From the NCBI GenBank assembly GCA_904419315.1, contig CAJFQY010000004.1, forward strand, positions 5,166 through 69,165: DNA of 64,000 bases, given 5' to 3'. A program made the position numbers and the translations under genes. Source of the stretch: Zongyangia gallinarum. Its GTDB lineage: Bacteria > Bacillota > Clostridia > Oscillospirales > Ruminococcaceae. A model generated the notes under the pieces. It did not search any database, was not told where the DNA came from, and worked only from the letters and a program-made list of their open reading frames with translations. Position 1 is the stretch's first letter. Every line of letters begins with the position of its first letter. This document shows, in pieces, positions 32,294-40,520 of this stretch.

Positions 32294-34114
32294 GTGCAGG
32301 AGGAAATTCTGAGCCGCATTAAAAAGAAGGTGAGCGGTCTGCCCCTCTCACCGGGCGTATACATGATGAAGGACAAACAAGGACATATTATCTATGTGGG
32401 AAAGGCGAAGGCGCTGAAAAACCGGGTATCCAGTTATTTTCGAGCCATTGACAACCATCCTCCGAAAGTATATCAGATGGTCCAGCACGTCTATGATTTC
32501 GATTATATTGTGGTAGGAAGCGAATATGAAGCTTTGGTGCTGGAGTGCAGCCTGATTAAGCAGCATAATCCCAAGTACAACATTCTGCTCAAGGACGACA
32601 AGGGCTATCATTATATTAAGGTGGAAAAGAAGCCCTGGGGCAGGATCAGTGAGGTCAAACGGCATCCGGATGACGGCAATGAGTATATTGGCCCCTATCT
32701 CAGCGGCTTTGTGGTCAAACAGATGGTGGATGAGACCAACAAAGCTTTTAAGCTTCCTACCTGTAGCCGCCGGTTTCCCCAGGAGATTGGAAAGGGACGT
32801 CCCTGTCTCAACAGCCATATCAACCTATGTATTGCCCCCTGCACTGGACGGATCAAGCTGGAAGAATATAACGAAATCCTTGCACAGGCGGTAGACTTTA
32901 TCAAAGGCGGCAGTGAAAAGTCCATCAAGAATCTGAAGACGATGATGGAAGAGGCGGCGGAAGCGCTGGATTTTGAGAAGGCAGCCCGCCTGCGGGATCG
33001 GATCCGAGCCATTGAAAAGATATCCGAGCATCAAAAAGTGGTCTTTTCCAAAGTCAGTGAGCAGGATGTTGTGGCCCTTGCCCAGAATGGCCGGCTGGTC
33101 TGCGCAGTGGTGCTGATTTTTCGTGGTTCCAAGCTGGTAGACAAGAAAGACTATCTGCTAGGCGAGGTGGAGAGTATGGAAAGCGCGCGCAGCGAGTTTC
33201 TCATGCGATTTTATGAACGCCATGAAATCCCTCCTCAAATTGGATTGGATGAGGCCTGCGATGACCAGGAACTCTTTGAAGCATACCTGTCGGAAAAGGC
33301 AGGCAGAAAGGTACACATCCATGTGCCTCAGCGGGGAGAACAGCATGATCTGGTGATGATGGCCAGGGAAAACGCTTCCCAGCGCCTGTCCCATGAGACG
33401 GCCCGTACTGGACGGGAGATCGCGGCCCTGGATGAACTGGCCCGGCTGTTGGGAATGCCCCATGCCCCTCACTATATTGAGGCCTATGATATTTCTAACA
33501 TCGGGGAATCTACCATTGTAGGCGGCATGGTTGTTTTTGAGGATGCAAGGCCTCTGAAGCAAGCGTATAAGAAATTTGCCATCAAGGGGCAGACAGGACC
33601 GGATGACTACGCAGCTATGACCGAGATGATTGTCCGTCGCCTCAAACGATATCAGGAGGGGGATTCTCATTTTGCTCCGCTGCCCGACCTCATTTTGCTG
33701 GATGGCGGCAAGGGGCATGTGAGTACCATCCTTCCAGTGGTCCGGGCCATGGGGTTTGATATTCCAGTCTACGGAATGGTCAAGGATGACCGGCACCGTA
33801 CCCGCGCTATTGCGGCCAATGGAGGGGAAATCTCCATTAATTCCAACCGGTCTGCCTTTGCATTGGTCACCTCTATTCAGGATGAGGTCCATCGCTATAG
33901 TATCCGTTACAGCCGCCAGAAACATCAAAGCAGCAGCTTTCAGCTTCTGCTCACAAAAGCGGAAGGCATTGGGAAAACAAGGGCGGTGGCCTTGATAAAA
34001 CACTTTAAAACCATGAAGGCGATTCGGGCGGCCAGTGTGGAAGAACTCTGCCAGGTCGAGGGTATGACCAAAACAGCGGCAGAAAGTCTGTACGAATTTT
34101 TAAAGGAAAACTAA
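32294..34114 (+). CDS. uvrC: Excinuclease ABC subunit C
   Basis: 606 aa nuclease that makes the 3' and 5' incisions in nucleotide excision repair. Domains in order: GIY-YIG nuclease (LSPGVYMMKDKQGHIIYVGK, from about residue 18), a Cys cluster (CSRRFP...CLNSHINLCIAPC type), UvrB-binding UVR helix (AAEALDFEKAARLRDRI), RNase H-like endonuclease (YDISNIGES), and two helix-hairpin-helix motifs at the end. GTG start with AGGAGGTGAT just upstream. uvrA and uvrB are not adjacent. Confidence 0.97.
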   Translation: MQEEILSRIKKKVSGLPLSPGVYMMKDKQGHIIYVGKAKALKNRVSSYFRAIDNHPPKVYQMVQHVYDFDYIVVGSEYEALVLECSLIKQHNPKYNILLKDDKGYHYIKVEKKPWGRISEVKRHPDDGNEYIGPYLSGFVVKQMVDETNKAFKLPTCSRRFPQEIGKGRPCLNSHINLCIAPCTGRIKLEEYNEILAQAVDFIKGGSEKSIKNLKTMMEEAAEALDFEKAARLRDRIRAIEKISEHQKVVFSKVSEQDVVALAQNGRLVCAVVLIFRGSKLVDKKDYLLGEVESMESARSEFLMRFYERHEIPPQIGLDEACDDQELFEAYLSEKAGRKVHIHVPQRGEQHDLVMMARENASQRLSHETARTGREIAALDELARLLGMPHAPHYIEAYDISNIGESTIVGGMVVFEDARPLKQAYKKFAIKGQTGPDDYAAMTEMIVRRLKRYQEGDSHFAPLPDLILLDGGKGHVSTILPVVRAMGFDIPVYGMVKDDRHRTRAIAANGGEISINSNRSAFALVTSIQDEVHRYSIRYSRQKHQSSSFQLLLTKAEGIGKTRAVALIKHFKTMKAIRAASVEELCQVEGMTKTAAESLYEFLKEN

Positions 34115-34132
34115 CCTTTCCCGGTGAAGAAC

Positions 34133-34168
34133 TTGACAATTGACGGACACTGTTTAATAATGTATAGT
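34133..34168 (+). promoter_or_regulatory. Overlapping promoters ahead of rsmD
   Basis: Two frames fit equally: TTGACA (34133-34138), 17 bp, AATAAT (34156-34161); and TTGACG (34140-34145), 17 bp, TATAGT (34163-34168). They are offset by 7 bp and would give two nearby start sites about 155 bp before rsmD. Confidence 0.75.
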
Positions 34169-34195
34169 AATGACGAAGTATCCGTTTCTAGGAAG

Positions 34196-34209
34196 ATTTC
34201 CCGGGAAAT
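34196..34209. repeat. Perfect 14-bp palindrome in the rsmD leader
   Basis: ATTTCCCGGGAAAT, perfectly self-complementary, about 28 bp downstream of the second -10. It may be an operator or a chance palindrome. A similar but imperfect ATTTCCCGGAAAAAT occurs near 31826. Confidence 0.4.
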
Positions 34210-34328
34210 ACGCTGTATCACCTGAAAATCCAGAAGCTGGACGCGAACTTTAGCGGATGGAATGATTCTTCGCTATGATGTGCTTCGGTATCTGCCGCTG
34301 CACAGAGGGCAGATAGGAGAAGTAAAAT

Positions 34329-34877
34329 ATGAGAGTAATTACAGGTTCGGCTAGGGGACGAAAGCTTGTTACCTTGGATGGGAGAGATGTCCGGCCGACA
34401 ACGGATATGGTGAAGGAGGCTATGTTTAGCATTCTTCACTTTGAACTGGAACAGGCCATGGTTTTGGATTTGTTTGCTGGCTCTGGTCAGCTGGGAATTG
34501 AGGCGCTGAGCCGAGGGGCCCGCTGTTGCATTTTTGTGGATCAGAGTGTCCAATCCCAGCAGGTGATTAAACAGAATCTGACCACAACACAGTTGGCTTC
34601 TAAGGCGCGGGTTGCGGCCATGGACGCGAAGGCATTTATCCGCTCCACTGGGGAAACCTTTGATATTGCCCTATTGGATCCGCCTTACGATAGCGGTATT
34701 CTGCCGGAGGTGTTACCGCTGGTGGCGGAAAAGATGAACGATGGCGGCGCGATCCTTTGTGAGACTAGACTCTATGAAGAGTTGCCCGAAGAGGTTGGGC
34801 GGTTTTATTTAAAGAAGAAGTACCGATATGGAAAAATCGCGCTGACCCTTTACAGAAAGAGAGAAGCGGAAGAATAA
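34329..34877 (+). CDS. rsmD: 16S rRNA (guanine-966-N2)-methyltransferase RsmD
   Basis: 182 aa Rossmann methyltransferase acting on the small-subunit rRNA. SAM-binding motif DLFAGSGQLGIEAL near residue 47 and the catalytic DPPY at 117-120 are present; the start MRVITGSARGRKL is typical. ATG follows TAGGAG. rsmD-coaD is a conserved pair; coaD starts 58 bp later. Confidence 0.96.
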   Translation: MRVITGSARGRKLVTLDGRDVRPTTDMVKEAMFSILHFELEQAMVLDLFAGSGQLGIEALSRGARCCIFVDQSVQSQQVIKQNLTTTQLASKARVAAMDAKAFIRSTGETFDIALLDPPYDSGILPEVLPLVAEKMNDGGAILCETRLYEELPEEVGRFYLKKKYRYGKIALTLYRKREAEE

Positions 34878-34935
34878 AAACAAATACAGTCTCAGTAAAA
34901 CAGAATAGGGCGACGACGTCGAGGGGGAAAACAAT

Positions 34936-35427
34936 ATGAAAATTGGAATATGCCCAGGAAGCTTTGATCCGATTACCCGAGGGCATTTGGATATTATTAA
35001 ACGAGCATCCAGCTTATTCGACAAGGTAATTGTTCTGGTGGTCCATAACCCCGCAAAGCACCCCTCCTTCACTCCGGAGGAACGGGTGGAGTTGATCCGG
35101 CGCAGCATTGGAGACTTTACCAATGTAGAGGTAGATGTTTACGGCGGCCTGCTGGCCGATTACTGCCGGGCCAAGGGCGCCGATGCCATCATCAAAGGAC
35201 TGAGGGCGGTTTCAGATTTTGAATATGAATTCCAGATGGCCCTGACCAACAAAAAACTCAATCCCGACTGCGAGACGGTGTTTTTGACGACCAGCGCGGA
35301 AAACATGTATTTAAGTTCCAGCATTGTCAAGCAGGTAGCCCAGTTTGGCGGGGATATCAGTGATTTCGTTCCTGCCCAGGTGCTCTCTGACATTGAGCGG
35401 CGCCTGACCCACAAGGATCCGCAATAA
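34936..35427 (+). CDS. coaD: Phosphopantetheine adenylyltransferase
   Basis: 163 aa enzyme of the fourth step of coenzyme A synthesis: 4'-phosphopantetheine plus ATP gives dephospho-CoA. Nucleotidyltransferase motif GSFDPITRGH (T14-x-G-H17), then VVHNPAKHPSFTPEER, and the second phosphate-binding motif YLSSSIVK. ATG follows GAGGGGG. Normal length, intact, in the usual rsmD-coaD order. Confidence 0.97.
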   Translation: MKIGICPGSFDPITRGHLDIIKRASSLFDKVIVLVVHNPAKHPSFTPEERVELIRRSIGDFTNVEVDVYGGLLADYCRAKGADAIIKGLRAVSDFEYEFQMALTNKKLNPDCETVFLTTSAENMYLSSSIVKQVAQFGGDISDFVPAQVLSDIERRLTHKDPQ

Positions 35428-35509
35428 TGATAGGAATTGGTAGGTTTTGTGAACCAATAACAGAAGCGGTAGAGTGTCCGGAGGATAAAACCGCGGATGG
35501 GAGGCATTT

Positions 35510-35962
35510 ATGAACATAGAAGAAATTTTGGATGTACTGGATGAACTTTTGGACAAGGCCTGGAGCCTTCCGCTAACCGGTGGACGTTGCGTTGTAGACG
35601 CGGAGCGGGTCAGGGAGCTCATCGATGACATCAGGCTCAATATGCCTACAGAGATTAAGCAGGCGAAGGCGATTGTAGCCGACCGCAGCGACATCATCCT
35701 GACCGCGAAGAAGGAAGCGGACGCGCTGATTAAGAAGGCCGAGGACCGGGCCCGCGCGCTGATTGCCCAGGAAGAAGTGGTAAAGCAGTCCCAAGCTAGG
35801 GCGGCAGAGCTTGTGAGCCAGGCTCAGTACAAGGCCAGAGAAATCCGCCAGGCGGCCAACCAATTTGCCGATAATGTGCTAAAAGAGGCGGAAGAAATGC
35901 TGAATACCTCTCTAAACCAGGTGAAAACGACCCGGTATGCACTAAAAAATCCGAAACGTTAA
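35510..35962 (+). CDS. Coiled-coil protein (ATP synthase b/DivIVA-like)
   Basis: 150 aa, with two parts: an N-terminal EEILDVLDELLDKAW segment followed by VDAERVRELIDDIRLNMP, and a long Ala/Glu/Lys/Arg-rich coiled coil (residues about 50-135) with the look of F/V-type ATPase b subunits. It is a recurrent neighbour of coaD in clostridia and has no assigned function. No membrane segment is present, so it is cytoplasmic. ATG follows TGGGAGG. A strong terminator follows. Confidence 0.85.
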   Translation: MNIEEILDVLDELLDKAWSLPLTGGRCVVDAERVRELIDDIRLNMPTEIKQAKAIVADRSDIILTAKKEADALIKKAEDRARALIAQEEVVKQSQARAAELVSQAQYKAREIRQAANQFADNVLKEAEEMLNTSLNQVKTTRYALKNPKR

Positions 35963-35981
35963 ATTTCTGGTATACTTAGAC

Positions 35982-36021
35982 AAAAATACCCCTTCGATTT
36001 TAGACGGAGGGGTATTTTTTT
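35982..36021 (+). terminator. Terminator before the mra cluster
   Basis: AAAAATACCCCTTCG / CGGAGGGGTATTTTT stem (one wobble) with an 8-base loop and seven T. Confidence 0.92.
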
Positions 36022-36066
36022 GCCAAAATTTAGATTGTAAATTCTGTTAAAATATATGAAATTCTA

Positions 36067-36095
36067 TTGCAATTTCAAAAGTCAACGGTTATAAT
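36067..36095 (+). promoter_or_regulatory. Promoter of the mra/dcw cluster
   Basis: TTGCAA (36067-36072), 17 bp, TATAAT (36090-36095), about 80 bp upstream of mraZ; the MraZ repeats start 6 bp after the -10. Confidence 0.8.
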
Positions 36096-36100
36096 TATAG

Positions 36101-36130
36101 AAAAGTGGTGAATGGTGGTTAAAAGTGGTG
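36101..36130 (+). promoter_or_regulatory. MraZ operator (three direct repeats)
   Basis: GTGGT occurs at 36105, 36115 and 36125, exactly 10 bp apart, inside two copies of AAAAGTGGTGAA at 36101 and 36121. MraZ rings bind direct repeats with one-turn spacing in the mra promoter, so this is its autoregulatory site, overlapping the transcription start. Confidence 0.85.
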
Positions 36131-36173
36131 AACTAGAACTTGGTTTCTAGCCCGTTTTTAAGGAGGTGGGGAA

Positions 36174-36593
36174 ATGCTGATTGGCGAATATACGCATAGC
36201 CTGGATGCAAAAGGCAGAGTCAATTTCCCCGCACGGCTCAGAGAAGATCTGGGAGACCGCTTTATCATCACCAAGGGCCTGGATGAGTGTCTGTTTGTTT
36301 ACTCTTTGGAAGAGTGGAACAAGCTGGATCAAAAGCTTTCCGAGCTGCCCCTTTCCAAATCCCGGATGCTCAAACGCTTTTTTTATGCGGGAGCCGTGGA
36401 GGTAGAAGGGGACAAGCAAGGCCGGGTCATCATCCCACAGAACCTGAGAGAATATGCGGGCCTTTCCAAAGATGTCACAGTGGTGGGCGCATCCACCCGG
36501 GCGGAAATTTGGGATAGCGCTAGATGGGCAAGCTACTGTGAAGACATTACGCCTGAAATGGTGGCAGAAGCCATGGACGAGCTAGGGTTCTGA
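36174..36593 (+). CDS. mraZ: MraZ transcriptional regulator
   Basis: 139 aa with two SpoVT/AbrB-like halves. Each has the DXXXR signature: LDAKGRVNFPARLR at about 10-23 and GDKQGRVIIPQNLREYA at about 80-96. It forms a ring and represses or tunes the division and cell-wall operon, of which it is the first gene. ATG follows AAGGAGGTGG. The matching triple repeat operator lies at 36101-36130. Confidence 0.96.
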   Translation: MLIGEYTHSLDAKGRVNFPARLREDLGDRFIITKGLDECLFVYSLEEWNKLDQKLSELPLSKSRMLKRFFYAGAVEVEGDKQGRVIIPQNLREYAGLSKDVTVVGASTRAEIWDSARWASYCEDITPEMVAEAMDELGF

Positions 36594-36608
36594 TTGGGGT
36601 GAGGTAGT

Positions 36609-37538
36609 TTGGAGTTTCGACATTACTCTGTGATGCTTGGTGAGTGCATGGATGCGCTGGCCATCCGGCCGGACGGAATCTATGTAGATGGCACTGCTGG
36701 AGGTGCGGGACACTCCTGCGAAATCGCGAAACGGCTGGGGCCGTCTGGCCGGCTCATTGCCTTGGACAAAGATCCTGATGCCATTGCAGTCGCTACCCAG
36801 CGGCTGTCAGATTATCCTATGGCACAGGTTGTCCAGTCAGATTTTGCGGAGATGGATCATGTGCTCGATGAGCTTCACATTGAGAAGATAGACGGCGTCC
36901 TGCTGGATTTGGGAGTTTCCTCCCATCAGTTGGACACAGGGGAGCGGGGCTTTTCTTATCAGCATGACGCACCGCTGGACATGCGCATGAGCCAGACGGG
37001 TACAAGCGCTTATGACATTGTAAACACTTACAGTGTCAAGGATTTGACCCGTATTTTAAGGGAGTATGCCGAGGAAAAATTTGCCTTTCAGATCGCAAAG
37101 AATATTGAGCGGGCCCGCCGTCAAAAGCCGGTGGAAACCACATTCCAGCTTTGCGATATCATCAAGGCGTCTATTCCGGCGGCGGCCCGCCGCACCGGTG
37201 GCAATCCAGCCAAGCGCACCTTCCAGGCGATCCGTATCGCCGTTAATGGCGAGTTGGAAAGTCTGTCTCGGGGACTGGATGCGGCATTTGACAGGCTTCG
37301 TCCTGGCGGCCGATTTGCGGTTATCACCTTCCATTCACTGGAAGACCGGATGGTGAAACAAAAATTTGCCGCCTTATGCAGAGGATGTACCTGTCCTCCG
37401 GATTTTCCGGTGTGTGTATGTGGAAACAAACCCAAGGGGAAATTGGTTTCCCGAAAACCCATTGAGCCGAGTGCAAAGGAATTGGAGGAAAACCATCGCA
37501 GCCATTCGGCCAAGCTCCGTGTTATTGAAAAGCTGTAG
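36609..37538 (+). CDS. rsmH: 16S rRNA (cytosine-1402-N4)-methyltransferase RsmH
   Basis: 309 aa. SAM-binding start YVDGTAGGAGHS at about 24-35, then LLDLGVSSHQLD and RGFSYQHDAPLDMRM, and the closing KPIEPSAKELEENHRS. It modifies C1402 in the ribosomal P site. The TTG start at 36609 (followed by EFRHYSVML) is 15 bases after the mraZ stop, with GGTGAGG as site. Also called MraW; second gene of the cluster as usual. Confidence 0.96.
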   Translation: MEFRHYSVMLGECMDALAIRPDGIYVDGTAGGAGHSCEIAKRLGPSGRLIALDKDPDAIAVATQRLSDYPMAQVVQSDFAEMDHVLDELHIEKIDGVLLDLGVSSHQLDTGERGFSYQHDAPLDMRMSQTGTSAYDIVNTYSVKDLTRILREYAEEKFAFQIAKNIERARRQKPVETTFQLCDIIKASIPAAARRTGGNPAKRTFQAIRIAVNGELESLSRGLDAAFDRLRPGGRFAVITFHSLEDRMVKQKFAALCRGCTCPPDFPVCVCGNKPKGKLVSRKPIEPSAKELEENHRSHSAKLRVIEKL

Positions 37539-37572
37539 TGTGCAGAAAATGCAAAATAAGGGGTGAAGTTCT

Positions 37573-38049
37573 ATGCAATACAGCCGTGAAAGCACAGCGT
37601 ACGATTTATCAAAATTTGAACGCAAGCAGGAGAAAAAGCCCCAGATACGGGTCATCAAAGGGAAAAAGGCCCAGAGGGTCAATCGTGTGGCCATGGTCAA
37701 GATTTTCTTTGCAGCGGTCATCGTCATAGGAATCACCTCCCTGATGATTGTCAATCGTGTGGCTCTGACCGAAATCGGGGAAGAAATCAATGCGGCAAAC
37801 GAAGATCTTCAGATTCTACAAAGCGAGAATACCCGTCTCAATGTAGAATTAGAAGAGAAGATGTCGTTGGATAACATTGAAGAAAAGGCTGTTAATGAAT
37901 TGGGCCTGACAAAAATGAATAACTACCAGGTACAGTATCTTAATTTGACCCAGGAGGACAAAATCGAGTTGACCAATCCAAAATCAAGTGGAAATATATT
38001 TGATACGATTGCCGGCTGGTTCGACAAAATCAAGGAATACCTGAGCTAG
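37573..38049 (+). CDS. ftsL: FtsL-like division protein
   Basis: 158 aa bitopic protein: a basic cytoplasmic part, one membrane helix (MVKIFFAAVIVIGITSLMIV) from about residue 41, then a periplasmic-side leucine-zipper-like coiled coil (INAANEDLQILQSENTRLNV) and a short tail. FtsL joins DivIC and DivIB to activate FtsW and its PBP partner. Identification rests on layout and position between rsmH and the PBP gene; the family has little conserved sequence. Confidence 0.85.
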   Translation: MQYSRESTAYDLSKFERKQEKKPQIRVIKGKKAQRVNRVAMVKIFFAAVIVIGITSLMIVNRVALTEIGEEINAANEDLQILQSENTRLNVELEEKMSLDNIEEKAVNELGLTKMNNYQVQYLNLTQEDKIELTNPKSSGNIFDTIAGWFDKIKEYLS

Positions 38050-38141
38050 TTAGAAAATAAGTATGGTAAAGGATAACAAGAGTTAAGCGGGTGTCTTGAC
38101 TCTTAATTTTTTAGAGTGACTGGGATCGGAGGCGGCTGACT

Positions 38142-40382
38142 TTGTCCAAGGGACCCACGAGTAAAATGAGAAAGCGCATGATGGTGATCCTATGCGGTCT
38201 GGCCGTTGTGGGCTTTGCTACCCTTATTGTCCGGCTGTGCATCATTCAGCTGGTAGAAAGTGATGTCTATCAGAGCAAGGCAGAAGCACAGCAGATGCGG
38301 GTGACGACCATTAGCCCGAAGCGGGGCACAATTTACGATAGAAATATGAACGTACTGGCCCAGAGCGCCACGGTCTGGACTGTATTTGTCTCGCCTAACG
38401 ATATCAAGGACGATGCGCAGAAGGAGCTAATTGCTTCTGGCCTTTCCGAGATATTGGAGGTGGATAAGGAAACCATCTTAGAAAAGTGTGAAAAAGACAA
38501 TTATTATGAAGTCATCAAAAAAAGAATTGAAAAACCACTGGCAGATGAGGTGACTCAGTTCGCCACGGATAATAGTATTTCTGCCATCAATATTGAGGAG
38601 GACAACAAACGCTATTATCCCTATGGGAATTTCGCGGCCAATATTCTGGGCTTTGTAGGGGAAGATAACCAGGGCCTGAATGGCATTGAAAGCTATTATG
38701 ACGATGTGCTCAGCGGGACGCCAGGCCGTGTTGTATCCGCTAAAAATGCCTGGGGCAGCGATATGCCCTATAAGTACGACCAGATGGTCGAAGCGGAGGA
38801 CGGCAATTCCTTGGTTCTGACCATTGATGAGACCATCCAGCACTATCTGGAAAAGGCGCTGGAAACAGCGGTGGTGGAGAACAATGTCAAAAACCGGGCT
38901 GCTGGTATCGTCATGGATGTCAACACCGGTGAGATTCTCGCCATGGCCAATAAGACGGACTTTGATCCCAACGACCCATTTACCGTTACAGATACCTACG
39001 CGCTGGAACGTCTGGAAGCGGTAGAGGGGAATGAAGAAGCCTACGCTGAGCAGTTGCAGATTGAGCAGACCGCCCAGTGGAAGAATAAATCCATCACCGA
39101 GCCCTATGAGCCTGGCTCTGTATTTAAGATTATCACTGCGGCTAGCGCTCTGGATCTAGGAACCAGCAGCCTAGATGACACCTTTGTTTGTACCGGACAT
39201 TATACCATCGGCGGCCGGTCGGTAGGATGCTGGAAGCTGGCAGGCCATGGCACTCAGAATTTCACGGAAATTGTCAAGCATTCCTGCAACCCAGGCTTTA
39301 TCATGGTAGGTACGGCCATGGGAGGGGAGAATTTCTATAAATACTTTGAAGCATTTGGCCTGACCGAGAAAACCGGCATCGATCTGCCGGGTGAAGAGGG
39401 AGGTTCTTCCAGCCTTTATCACAGCATGGAAACCTTGATGAACAGTCCCCATACCTTAGGTGTTAGCTCCTTCGGCCAGACCTTTAAGGTGACCCCCATT
39501 CAGCTGATTACCGCCGTTTCTGCGGCGGTCAATGGCGGCAACCTCATGACCCCTTATGTGGTCAAAAGTGTTGTTGACTCCGACGGGAATATTGTGGAGT
39601 CCACCGAACCTACAGTGAAGCGCCAGGTTATCAGTGAAGAAGTCTCCTCTACTATTGCGGGCATTTTGGAAAAGGTTGTTTCCGATTCTGACGGCAGTGG
39701 TAAGAGCGCTTATATTGCCGGCTATCGGGTAGGCGGCAAGACGGGAACCTCTGAAAAAATCGACGAGCAGGATGAAAACGGCAATGGGGCTCACATTGCG
39801 TCTTTCCTAGGAATCGCCCCGGCCGATGATCCTCAGATCGCTGTTTTGGTGATGCTGGATGAGCCTTATATGGAAAATGTCTATGGCTCCGTCATCGCCG
39901 CGCCAGTGGTCAAGGAAGTGCTGGAAGAGGCGCTGCCCTATCTGGGAGTTGAACCTCAGTATACAGCGGAAGAACTGGCCAACATGGATATTACGGTGCC
40001 ATCTGTTCTGAAGATGACGGTAGAAGAGGCCCAATCCGCCATTACAGAAGAAGGTCTGGATGTAGAGGTTGTGGGCAGCGGAGAAACCGTTGTCAAACAG
40101 GTGCCTCTGGCAGGCCAGCCCATCCCGAGAGAGGGCAAGGTGATTCTGTATACGGAAGAGGATAACACCAGCAGTCTGGTGGAGATGCCGGATGTCAAGG
40201 GAATGACAGCGCTTCAGGTAAACCAGACCCTGACCAATCTGGGCCTTAATGTTAAGCTCTCCGGCGTGGATCTCAACGGAAGCACCACCATTGCTTCCCG
40301 CCAGTCGGTGGAGGCTGGCACCATGGTGGAAGTAGGTACGGTCATTGAGGTCAGCTTTGTCAACAATGATCCCGTAGCCTAA
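38142..40382 (+). CDS. SpoVD/FtsI-type class B PBP with two PASTA domains
   Basis: 746 aa septal or sporulation transpeptidase. One N-terminal membrane helix, a dimerisation domain, and the transpeptidase with SVFK (Ser326 nucleophile), SCN (381-383) and KTG (533-535), followed by two PASTA repeats (from about 612 and 690). A TTG start has GGAGG 9 bases upstream. Only one such PBP is in the cluster, so it may serve both vegetative division (FtsI/PbpB) and the spore cortex (SpoVD). murE follows after 138 bp, which contains a GC-rich hairpin (GCTGTCGG / CCGACGGC, 40474-40500). Confidence 0.94.
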   Translation: MSKGPTSKMRKRMMVILCGLAVVGFATLIVRLCIIQLVESDVYQSKAEAQQMRVTTISPKRGTIYDRNMNVLAQSATVWTVFVSPNDIKDDAQKELIASGLSEILEVDKETILEKCEKDNYYEVIKKRIEKPLADEVTQFATDNSISAINIEEDNKRYYPYGNFAANILGFVGEDNQGLNGIESYYDDVLSGTPGRVVSAKNAWGSDMPYKYDQMVEAEDGNSLVLTIDETIQHYLEKALETAVVENNVKNRAAGIVMDVNTGEILAMANKTDFDPNDPFTVTDTYALERLEAVEGNEEAYAEQLQIEQTAQWKNKSITEPYEPGSVFKIITAASALDLGTSSLDDTFVCTGHYTIGGRSVGCWKLAGHGTQNFTEIVKHSCNPGFIMVGTAMGGENFYKYFEAFGLTEKTGIDLPGEEGGSSSLYHSMETLMNSPHTLGVSSFGQTFKVTPIQLITAVSAAVNGGNLMTPYVVKSVVDSDGNIVESTEPTVKRQVISEEVSSTIAGILEKVVSDSDGSGKSAYIAGYRVGGKTGTSEKIDEQDENGNGAHIASFLGIAPADDPQIAVLVMLDEPYMENVYGSVIAAPVVKEVLEEALPYLGVEPQYTAEELANMDITVPSVLKMTVEEAQSAITEEGLDVEVVGSGETVVKQVPLAGQPIPREGKVILYTEEDNTSSLVEMPDVKGMTALQVNQTLTNLGLNVKLSGVDLNGSTTIASRQSVEAGTMVEVGTVIEVSFVNNDPVA

Positions 40383-40520
40383 TCCGAACGGGGAAAATCA
40401 GAGATATTTCGATATAAATATGACAACTTATGCTCATACTAGGGATGCCGGTCCTTTCGGAACGGGTCCCGCCGCTGTCGGGCTGACAAAATCCGACGGC
40501 CGGCAGACAGGAGGGATTCT

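Noticed and set aside
33158..34003. 281-codon open frame on the minus strand inside uvrC
   Set aside because: It lies antisense to a clear UvrC, has no family pattern or ribosome-binding site, and is a shadow of codon bias in the real gene.
40435..40503. GC-rich hairpins before murE as a terminator
   Set aside because: No T tract follows and the stems have mismatches; the murE ribosome-binding site comes directly after.
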